Assembly (NCBI GenBank): GCA_965199235.1
Contig: CBDAQU010000002.1
Location: 682,001-746,000 of the forward strand
Direction: 5' to 3'
Source: BOG-908 sp965199235
GTDB lineage: Bacteria > Pseudomonadota > Alphaproteobacteria > Acetobacterales > Acetobacteraceae
DNA: 64,000 nucleotides
Shown here: positions 17,371 through 23,587 of the stretch, in pieces
Layout of the letters: each line of letters opens with the position of its first letter
Position numbering within the stretch: position 1 is the first letter of the stretch
Translations under genes and position numbers: made by a program
Notes under the pieces: model-generated
The model's database searches: none
Told to the model about the DNA's origin: nothing
The model's input: only the letters and a program-made list of their open reading frames with translations

Positions 17371-18522
17371 ATGATCTCCGAACGCCGTCTGCTCCGCGCC
17401 GAGCCCGATTTCGGGCTGCTCACAAAGCTGTGGCGCATCAACTGGCTCTACGTGCTGCTGCTCTGCGCGCTGGCCGGTTGCGGCTACGTGGCGCTGTACT
17501 CAGCCGGCGGCGGGCCGGAGCCGTACGCGTGGCGGCACGGCCTGCGCTTCGGCTTCAGCCTGGTGATGATGCTCACCCTGGCGATGGTGGACATCCGCGT
17601 GATCGCCCGCTTTTCCTGGCCGATCTACGCCGCCGCCCTGGTGCTGCTGCTGCTGGTGCTGCGCATGGGCCATGTGGGCAAGGGCGCCGAGCGCTGGCTG
17701 GAGCTGGGGCCGGTGCAGCTGCAGCCGTCCGAGATCATGAAGGTGGCGCTCGCCATGGCGCTGGCGCACTGGTTCAACCGCGCGAGCTGGGCGCGCGTCG
17801 GCAACCCGCTGTTCCTGGTGCCGCCGGCGCTGGCCATACTGGCGCCCGTTGCGCTGATCCTGAAGGAACCGAACTTAGGCACCGCCTTCATCACCGGCGT
17901 CGTCGGGTTCTCCATCCTGGTCGGCGCGGGCATGCGGCTGTGGCAGATGGCCATCCTGGCCGTTCCCATGCCGTTCCTGGCCGAGTTCGCCTACCGCCAC
18001 CTGCACGACTACCAGCGCGCGCGCATCACCACCTTCCTCAATCCTGAGAGCGACCCGCTCGGCGCAGGCTACAACATCATCCAGTCCAAGATCGCGCTCG
18101 GGTCTGGCGGCATGTGGGGCCGCGGCTTCATGCAGGGCACCCAGGCGCACCTGAATTTCCTGCCCGAAAAGCAGACCGACTTCATCTTTTCCATCGTCGC
18201 CGAGGAATGGGGGCTGGTCGGCGCGCTGGCGCTGCTGACCCTGCTGCTGCTGATCATCCTGGGCGGCATGCTGGTGGCGCTGCGCTGCCGCCACCAATAC
18301 GGCCGGCTGCTCGCGCTGGGCATCTCGGTCAACATGTTCATGTACGTGTTCGTCAACGTGGCGATGGTGGTCGGCGCGATCCCGGTGGGCGGCGTGCCGC
18401 TGCCGCTGGTCAGCCATGGCGGGTCGGCCATGCTGACCGTGATGTTCGCCATGGGCCTGCTGATGAGCGTGCACGTCCATCGCGACGTGGTGTTTCCGGA
18501 CAGGAGGGACGCGCTGGACTGA
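17371..18522 (+). CDS. rodA: rod-shape-determining SEDS glycosyltransferase
   Basis: SEDS-family peptidoglycan polymerase of the elongasome, working with PBP2 in the inner membrane. The 383-residue product has about ten hydrophobic segments, the LQPSEIMKVALAMALA motif and the RITTFLNPESDPLGAGYN / GSGGMWGRGF signature with its catalytic Asp. It ends with VPLPLVSHGGSAM. The ATG at 17371 is preferred; a TTG 12 nt upstream is possible. PBP2 (mrdA) is not adjacent, unlike in many alphaproteobacteria where mre-mrdA-rodA are together. Confidence 0.95.
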   Translation: MISERRLLRAEPDFGLLTKLWRINWLYVLLLCALAGCGYVALYSAGGGPEPYAWRHGLRFGFSLVMMLTLAMVDIRVIARFSWPIYAAALVLLLLVLRMGHVGKGAERWLELGPVQLQPSEIMKVALAMALAHWFNRASWARVGNPLFLVPPALAILAPVALILKEPNLGTAFITGVVGFSILVGAGMRLWQMAILAVPMPFLAEFAYRHLHDYQRARITTFLNPESDPLGAGYNIIQSKIALGSGGMWGRGFMQGTQAHLNFLPEKQTDFIFSIVAEEWGLVGALALLTLLLLIILGGMLVALRCRHQYGRLLALGISVNMFMYVFVNVAMVVGAIPVGGVPLPLVSHGGSAMLTVMFAMGLLMSVHVHRDVVFPDRRDALD

Positions 18523-18686
18523 CGTTCTTGCCGTTTCATGAAGCCGGCTGACCCGCAAGGCGGGTTGCGCTCAGTCCTTGAAAGGTTGGCACGCGAGTGG
18601 AGCCGTCATCTGCGCATGCAGTTTGAGGTGGCTCTGGCCGATCAGCTTTCTTGTGCGCTCGGCTGCGCTGGCCTATGCCGCGCGCC

Positions 18687-19076
18687 ATGGCCCTGCCTGC
18701 CCATCTCGCGACCGCCTATCGGCGCGCCCGGTACAGGGTCGCCGGGCTGGACCTCGCCATCGGCCGGCGGTCGGCCGCGCTCGACGGTGTGCTGACCGGC
18801 CTGCGTGCGCGCGACGCCGTTCTGATCACCGCCTGGAACCCAGCGAGCCGGCGCATGCCGCCGGGCTGGAACGCGCGCATGATGGCGGCGCTGCGCCGCC
18901 GGCTCGGCAGCACGCCGTGCTTGCCGGCCGCCGGCGCCGGCGCCGGGTGGTGCGAGGAGCATGTGCTGGCGACGGGCGACCGCCGCCGCCTGGCCAAGCT
19001 GGCGCGGCTGTTCCGCCAGGCGGCCATCGTCGTGCTGAGGCGAGGGCAGGAAATCCGGCTGCTGCCGCTGCTCTGA
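18687..19076 (+). CDS. DUF3293 domain protein
   Basis: A 129-residue protein with the DUF3293 pattern: AVLITAWNPASRRMPPGWN, a central Gly/Ala loop, WCEEHVLATGD, and the C-terminal LARLFRQAAIVVLRRGQEI. Function of the family is unknown. The start is taken as ATG 18687 (MALPAHLATA); ATG 18675 is also possible. The stop overlaps the presumed CTG start of the next gene. Confidence 0.75.
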   Translation: MALPAHLATAYRRARYRVAGLDLAIGRRSAALDGVLTGLRARDAVLITAWNPASRRMPPGWNARMMAALRRRLGSTPCLPAAGAGAGWCEEHVLATGDRRRLAKLARLFRQAAIVVLRRGQEIRLLPLL

Positions 19077-19558
19077 CCCGCCTGCCGGCGACCGGCCTGC
19101 GACCGGCCGACCTGCACGCAGCGTTGCTCGCGTCCGACAGCGCCACCGCGGTGCTGCAGCAGGTGTGCGGCGGCGCGGTGCTCGCCTGCCGGTTGTCACC
19201 CGACGCCGTGGACGGCGACCCGGCCTGCGCCGAACTGCTGCAGGCCGGCGCGGGCCAGGCTGTCACGCGACGCCACGTTCGGCTGACACATGGCCCGCTC
19301 GAACTGTCGCAGGCGCAGCTATGGTACGTGGCCGCCCGCCTGCCTGAAGATATGGCGCACGCCCTGTCCACCACCGCGCTGCCGTTCGGCCGGGTCGTGA
19401 GCGGGCTGCGCCTTCGCCGCGCGACGCTTTCGGCCCGCATCTGCGATCCGGGCGAGCCATGCGCGCTGGACCATCGCGCCCTGCTCGCTGGCGCCGACGG
19501 GCGCCCCATCGCCCTGGTTCACGAGCGTTACGGCTGGGCGCTGTTCGCGCCTGGCTGA
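19073..19558 (+). CDS. chorismate-lyase-like (UbiC-like) protein
   Basis: About 161 residues. The C-terminal part ELSQAQLWYVAARLPEDM ... TTALPFGRVVSGLRLRRATL ... HRALLAGADGRPIALVHERY follows the chorismate pyruvate-lyase fold pattern seen in short alphaproteobacterial UbiC-like proteins: a WYV-R strand, then PFGRVV with a following arginine, then a hydrophobic final strand. If active it would release pyruvate from chorismate to give 4-hydroxybenzoate for UbiA. No ATG, GTG or TTG lies near the start; the best fit is CTG at 19073 inside CTGA overlapping the upstream stop. The 3' end overlaps the convergent gene by 31 bp. Confidence 0.55.
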   Translation: MTRLPATGLRPADLHAALLASDSATAVLQQVCGGAVLACRLSPDAVDGDPACAELLQAGAGQAVTRRHVRLTHGPLELSQAQLWYVAARLPEDMAHALSTTALPFGRVVSGLRLRRATLSARICDPGEPCALDHRALLAGADGRPIALVHERYGWALFAPG

Positions 19559-19890
19559 TCGAGCTGGGTTTCGCCAAGGCGCCCGGTCGCCCTGTCGACG
19601 GTGCGCACCACAACCTCGCCGGCGCGGCGCACCCCTGGCTCGGCATGGGCGAGCAGCTTGTCGGCCACCAGCATCGCCGGCGACAATATGCCGCGAACGT
19701 CGTGCCGCAGGCCGGAGAGGTGGGCGCGCAGCTCGGCCAGGTTTGCCTGCGCCGAACCCGCCTCAGCCAACTGTGCGCGCAGGGCGACGGCAGCCCGCCT
19801 TTCGCGGGTGATCAGGCGCAGCATCGACAGGCCGGTCAGCAGGGCGCCCACGGCCAGCCCGCCCAGAAAACTCAACAGTTCATAAGACAT
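19528..19890 (-). CDS. orphan membrane-anchored DHp-like (histidine-kinase H-box) protein
   Basis: A 120-residue protein. Residues 5-27 form a single membrane helix and 28-58 a charged coiled-coil-like helix. From 59 onward GLRHDVRGILSPAMLVADKL resembles the H-box of sensor kinases (candidate phospho-acceptor His63 in R-H-D-V-R), followed by a second amphipathic helix (PGVRRAGEVVVRTVDRATGR) as in a DHp hairpin. No ATPase domain follows: the protein ends 17 residues later. Role unknown; phosphotransfer or dimerisation scaffold are options. Converges on the UbiC-like gene. Confidence 0.55.
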   Translation of the reverse strand: MSYELLSFLGGLAVGALLTGLSMLRLITRERRAAVALRAQLAEAGSAQANLAELRAHLSGLRHDVRGILSPAMLVADKLLAHAEPGVRRAGEVVVRTVDRATGRLGETQLDQPGANSAQP

Positions 19891-19965
19891 GCGTTTGCGC
19901 CCGTGTGTATCATCAGAACGCCCGAGCGCGCCATTTGGACGTGCGAACGGTATGGGCCGTTAGAT

Positions 19966-19995
19966 TTGACGGCGGCACCCCCGCGAACCTATAAG
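19966..19995 (+). promoter_or_regulatory. sigma70-type promoter of the rpmH-rnpA-yidD-yidC-engB operon
   Basis: TTGACG at 19966-19971 and TATAAG at 19990-19995 with an 18-bp spacer, the best housekeeping-type promoter in the window. It lies 82 bp upstream of the rpmH start, giving a leader of about 75 nt. Confidence 0.7.
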
Positions 19996-20009
19996 CCGCG
20001 CCTGGATGC

Positions 20010-20028
20010 AGGGCCTCTCAAAGGCCCT
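20010..20028 (+). promoter_or_regulatory. leader hairpin upstream of rpmH
   Basis: Perfect 7-bp inverted repeat AGGGCCT/AGGCCCT with a 5-nt loop in the predicted rpmH leader, about 50 nt before the GTG start. No T-run follows, so it is not an obvious terminator. Role unknown. Confidence 0.4.
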
Positions 20029-20077
20029 CGTCGTGCTGCGCCGGCGTGTGCCGGGCCGGACCAGTGGAGTTCTCGTC

Positions 20078-20212
20078 GTGAAGCGTACGTATCAGCCATC
20101 CAAGCTTGTCCGCAAGCGCCGGCACGGTTTTCGCGCCCGCATGGAGACGGTGGGTGGGCGCAAGGTGATCGCCAACCGCCGGGCCAAGGGGCGGAAGAAG
20201 CTCTCGGCCTAA
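20078..20212 (+). CDS. rpmH: 50S ribosomal protein L34
   Basis: The complete 44-residue L34 (KRTYQPSKLVRKRRHGFRAR, ending GRKKLSA), a basic protein of the large subunit. It starts at GTG 20078. One base separates its stop from rnpA, the universal neighbour. Confidence 0.98.
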   Translation: MKRTYQPSKLVRKRRHGFRARMETVGGRKVIANRRAKGRKKLSA

Positions 20213-20213
20213 C

Positions 20214-20579
20214 ATGGCTGACGGTCAGGTGCGACCGCCGCACCTCAAGCGCCGCGCCGAGTTCCTGCGCGTGGCGTCCAAGGGCCGCAAGGCACCCTCG
20301 CCCGGCCTGGTTCTGCAAGCCCTGAGCCGGGGCGACGACCTGCCCGTGCGGCTCGGTTTCACCGTCACCAAGAAGGTCGGCAACGCGGTGGTGCGCAACC
20401 GCACCAGGCGCCGCCTGCGAGAAGCGGCCCGACTGCTCCTGCGCGAGACGCCTGCCACGGGCGCCGACCTGGTGCTGGTCGGCCGCGCGGGCACCCGGAC
20501 CCGCCCGTTCGGCGTGCTGATCGAGGATCTGCGGCGCGGCCTGGCCAAGCTGGGCGTCACCGTGAACGCCCAGCCTTGA
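20214..20579 (+). CDS. rnpA: ribonuclease P protein component
   Basis: Protein subunit of RNase P, which trims tRNA 5' leaders with the catalytic RNA. The 121-residue basic product contains the RNR signature VGNAVVRNRTRRRLREAAR and the preceding LGFTVTKK strand. It ends in TTGA, overlapping the presumed TTG start of yidD. Confidence 0.97.
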   Translation: MADGQVRPPHLKRRAEFLRVASKGRKAPSPGLVLQALSRGDDLPVRLGFTVTKKVGNAVVRNRTRRRLREAARLLLRETPATGADLVLVGRAGTRTRPFGVLIEDLRRGLAKLGVTVNAQP

Positions 20580-20977
20580 AGCCGGCCGCATCAGGCATGG
20601 CGCTGCTGGTCAGGGCGTACCAGCTCGTGCTGCGGCCGCTGCTGCCGCCGGCCTGCCGGTTCGTGCCGAGCTGCAGCGACTACGCGATCGAGGCGCTGCA
20701 CACGCATGGCGCGTGGCACGGGCTGGTGCTTGCGTCCTGGCGCATCGTGCGCTGCAACCCGTTCTGCGCCGCCGGCTACGACCCCGTGCCGCCCTGTGGT
20801 GATCACGCCCGCGCGCTGCGGGGCGCGCACTGCGTTGGAGCGGGATGCGATCGGGTCGCGTCAGCAAGGCTAGGGGCAGCCCCTGGAACCCCACTGGGGT
20901 CAGGGGCCCAAGCAGGGGGTTTGGGGGACAGCGTCCCCCAACCTTTCTTGAGCCAACCTAAACACATCCCGCTTTAA
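20576..20977 (+). CDS. yidD: membrane protein insertion efficiency factor YidD, with an abnormal C-terminal extension
   Basis: Small peripheral membrane protein that assists YidC-dependent insertion. The conserved part is residues 8-70: LVRAYQLVLRPLLPPACRF, VPSCSDYAIEAL, LASWRIVRCNPFCAAGYDPV. Family members normally end within about 20 residues of this. Here the frame continues about 60 more residues through a copy of the dispersed repeat E (20863-20941), so the tail is probably not functional. TTG at 20576 overlaps the rnpA stop; ATG at 20597 is an alternative. Nine bases separate its stop from the yidC ATG. Confidence 0.85.
   Translation: MKPAASGMALLVRAYQLVLRPLLPPACRFVPSCSDYAIEALHTHGAWHGLVLASWRIVRCNPFCAAGYDPVPPCGDHARALRGAHCVGAGCDRVASARLGAAPGTPLGSGAQAGGLGDSVPQPFLSQPKHIPL
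20863..20941 (+). repeat. partial E-family palindromic repeat inside the 3' end of yidD
   Basis: Starts AGCAAGGC then a GGGGC-AGCCCC hairpin and CTGGAACCCC, matching the left end of the full E copy at 22741-22942. A second hairpin, TTGGGGGAC/GTCCCCCAA (20921-20941), is followed by CCTTTCTT and could act as a weak terminator or attenuator between yidD and yidC. Confidence 0.6.
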
Positions 20978-20986
20978 GGCTCCTTG

Positions 20987-22732
20987 ATGGACCAGAAACG
21001 CCTGCCGCTGTTCATCGCGATCTCGGTCGCGATCCTGCTGCTGTTCCAATACGTGGCGCCCCGCAAGCCGCAGCCCGTGCTGGCGCGGCAGGCCGTGCAG
21101 AGCACGCGCAGCACCCCGTCGTCCCAGACGCCGGCGCCGACCCACGACCCTGCCACCCCGGGCACGCAGCCCGTGCACGTGGCCGTGCCAGCGAACGCAC
21201 CGCGCGCTCAGGTCGATGCGCCGAGGGTGACCGGCACGATCAGCCTGACCGGCGCGCGGCTCGACGATCTGCGCCTGAAAGACTACCGCGAGACGGTCAA
21301 GAAAACCTCTCCCCTGGTGCGCGTGCTGGAGCCTCAAGCCGACCCGCAGCCGAGCTACGTGCAGTTCGGCTGGAGCAGCACCGACAAGGTAAAGCTGCCC
21401 GGCGACGACACGCTGTGGACCAGCAGCGGCGGGACCCTCGGCGTGGGCCATCCGGTGACGCTGACCTGGGACAACGGCGCAGGCCTGATCTTCGCCATCG
21501 CGTTCTCCGTCGACGACAACTTCATGTTCGCCGTGCATCAGAGCGTGCACAATACCGGCTCGACCCCCCTGCAGCTCTGGCCATGGGAACGCGTGCGCCG
21601 CGAATACCTGCCGCAGACCGCGGGCTACAGCGTGCTGTTCGAAGGCGTGATCGGCGTGATGGACGACAAGCTGGAGGACATCGGCTACGGCAAGATCAAG
21701 TCGGAGGCCGACAAACACAACGACGTCGGCTACGACCACACCGGTGCCGGCGGCTGGGCGGGCTTCACCGACAAATACTGGCTGACCGCGCTGGTGCCCG
21801 ACCAGGCGGTTCCCATGCACGCCTCCTGGGACCACTGGCTGGACGACGGCAGCGACCGCTTCCAGGTCAGCTATCTCGCGACCGATCCGCAAAACCTGGC
21901 CCCAGGCTCGACCGCGCAGTTCGATAGCCGCGTGTTCGCCGGCGCCAAGGAGGTCCACCTGCTGGACCGCTACGAGGCGGACGGCCATGTTCCGCTGCTG
22001 AGCTATGCCGTCGATTGGGGATGGTTCTATTTCATCACCAAGCCGTTCTTTTATGCGATCGACTTCCTGTATTCGATCACTGGCAATTTCGGCGTGGCCA
22101 TCCTGCTGTTCACCCTGTGCGTCAAAGGCCTGTTCTATCCGATCGCCGCACGGTCCTATCGGTCGATGGGCAAGATGCGGCTGCTGGCCCCGAAAATCAC
22201 CCAGGTGCGCGAACGCTACAAGGACGATCCAACGAAACTGCAATCGGAGATGATGGCGGTCTACAAGGCGGAAAACGTCAGCCCGGTCAGCGGCTGCGCG
22301 CCGATGCTGCTGCAGATTCCGGTGTTCTTCTCGCTCTACAAGGTGATCCTGGTCACCATAGAAATGCGGCACGCGCCCTTCTTCGGCTGGATCCAGGACC
22401 TGTCGGCCACCGACCCCACCAACATCTTCAACCTGTTCGGCCTGATCCCCGTCGACCCCAGCGCCATCTCCCCCTACCTGCACCTGGGCGTGTGGCCGCT
22501 GCTGATGGGGGCGAGCATGTTCTTCATGCAGAAGCTGAATCCGCCCGCCCCCGATCCGGCGCAGCAGAAGATGCTGCAGTTCATGCCGCTGATCTTCATG
22601 TTCACCATGGGCCGCTTCCCGGCCGGGCTGGTGGTGTACTGGACCTGGAACAACCTGCTGACCATGGCCCAGCAATGGTATATCCAGCGCCAAGCCAAGC
22701 TCGGCCCCAGCGGCCGCGTCGTCAGGGCGTGA
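20987..22732 (+). CDS. yidC: membrane protein insertase YidC
   Basis: Inner-membrane insertase, acting alone or with SecYEG. The 581-residue product has an N-terminal membrane anchor (RLPLFIAISVAILLLFQYV), a long periplasmic P1 domain (about 60-345), and the conserved five-helix core from about residue 360. Core motifs seen are FGVAILLFTLCVKGLFYPIA, the cytosolic hairpin KITQVRERYKDDPTKLQ with VSGCAPMLLQIPVFFSLYKV, and the C-terminal FPAGLVVYWTWNNLLTMAQQ. ATG 20987 is preferred over the TTG one codon before it. Length and order are normal for Gram-negative YidC. Confidence 0.97.
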   Translation: MDQKRLPLFIAISVAILLLFQYVAPRKPQPVLARQAVQSTRSTPSSQTPAPTHDPATPGTQPVHVAVPANAPRAQVDAPRVTGTISLTGARLDDLRLKDYRETVKKTSPLVRVLEPQADPQPSYVQFGWSSTDKVKLPGDDTLWTSSGGTLGVGHPVTLTWDNGAGLIFAIAFSVDDNFMFAVHQSVHNTGSTPLQLWPWERVRREYLPQTAGYSVLFEGVIGVMDDKLEDIGYGKIKSEADKHNDVGYDHTGAGGWAGFTDKYWLTALVPDQAVPMHASWDHWLDDGSDRFQVSYLATDPQNLAPGSTAQFDSRVFAGAKEVHLLDRYEADGHVPLLSYAVDWGWFYFITKPFFYAIDFLYSITGNFGVAILLFTLCVKGLFYPIAARSYRSMGKMRLLAPKITQVRERYKDDPTKLQSEMMAVYKAENVSPVSGCAPMLLQIPVFFSLYKVILVTIEMRHAPFFGWIQDLSATDPTNIFNLFGLIPVDPSAISPYLHLGVWPLLMGASMFFMQKLNPPAPDPAQQKMLQFMPLIFMFTMGRFPAGLVVYWTWNNLLTMAQQWYIQRQAKLGPSGRVVRA

Positions 22733-22740
22733 TGCGGGGA

Positions 22741-22942
22741 AAGCAAGGCAGGGGGCTTTGCCCCCTGGACCCCCACCAAAGGCCAGTCGGCCTGTGGACA
22801 CCATGACTGAGGGTAGGGCACCGGGGGCCGAGTCGGTCTGTATCATAGACCCGGGCCGCCGCTGGTGTCCTACCCTCAACAAACAGGTTCTAAGGACGAC
22901 TGTCCTTAGCGGGGTCCAGGGGCAGAGCCCCTGGCCTTGCCT
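22741..22942 (+). repeat. E-family palindromic element, full copy (MITE-like)
   Basis: Fills the yidC-engB gap. The two ends are imperfect inverted repeats of each other (left AAGGC-AGGGGGC-TTT-GCCCCCTGG; right CCAGGGGC-AGA-GCCCCTGG-CCTTGC). Inside are perfect inverted repeats TGAGGGTAGG (22808-22817) with CCTACCCTCA (22869-22878), GGTCT/AGACC (22835-22851), and CTAAGGAC/GTCCTTAG (22890-22909). A related copy lies at 48553-48893 and fragments at 20863-20941 and 36137-36165. Confidence 0.7.
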
Positions 22943-22948
22943 CCCCCC

Positions 22949-23587
22949 ATGACCCCGGACGAAGCCGCCGCCCAGGTCGAGGCGGGACGGCTGTTGTTTG
23001 CTGCCGAATGCCGGTTTTACTATGCCGCGCAGCGGATCGATCAATTGCCTGAGCCGAGGGGGCCGGAGGTGGCGTTTGCCGGCCGCTCCAATGTCGGCAA
23101 ATCGTCGCTGATCAACGCGCTGACCGGGCACAAGGCGCTGGCGCGGGCGTCGAGCGAGCCGGGGCGGACCAAGCAGCTGAACTTCTTCGACCTGGGTGGC
23201 CGCCTGGTGCTGGTGGACATGCCCGGCTACGGCTACGCGCAGGCGGCCAAGGCGGTGAAGGAGGACTGGCAGGGCCTAATGTTCGACTTCCTGCGCGGCC
23301 GCGTCGTGCTCCGCCGCGTGGTGCTGCTGCTTGACGCACGGATCGAGCTGAAGGCGTCGGACCACGCAGTGATGGAGCTGTTCGACCGTGCGGCGGTCGG
23401 CTTCCAGCTGGTGCTGACCAAGACCGACGGCCTCAAGCCGGACCGCCTGGCCCGCAAGCTGGCCGAGGTGCAGGCGGTGGTGAAGAGCCACGCGGCGGCG
23501 TTCCCCGACGTGATCGCCACGAGCAGCCGTGCCGGCAACGGCATCGAGGATCTACGCGCCTCGCTGGCCGGGCTTGCCGCCGTCTAG
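22949..23587 (+). CDS. engB: ribosome biogenesis GTP-binding protein EngB/YihA
   Basis: Essential-type TRAFAC GTPase for large-subunit assembly. In 212 residues: P-loop GRSNVGKSSLIN, switch I around SSEPGRTKQLNFF, G3 DMPGYGYAQA, G4 TKTD, and G5 TSSRAG. ATG 22949 is preferred over an upstream TTG. It is the last gene of the rpmH operon. Its TAG shares the palindrome CTAG with the stop of the convergent tail-spike-like gene. Confidence 0.95.
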   Translation: MTPDEAAAQVEAGRLLFAAECRFYYAAQRIDQLPEPRGPEVAFAGRSNVGKSSLINALTGHKALARASSEPGRTKQLNFFDLGGRLVLVDMPGYGYAQAAKAVKEDWQGLMFDFLRGRVVLRRVVLLLDARIELKASDHAVMELFDRAAVGFQLVLTKTDGLKPDRLARKLAEVQAVVKSHAAAFPDVIATSSRAGNGIEDLRASLAGLAAV

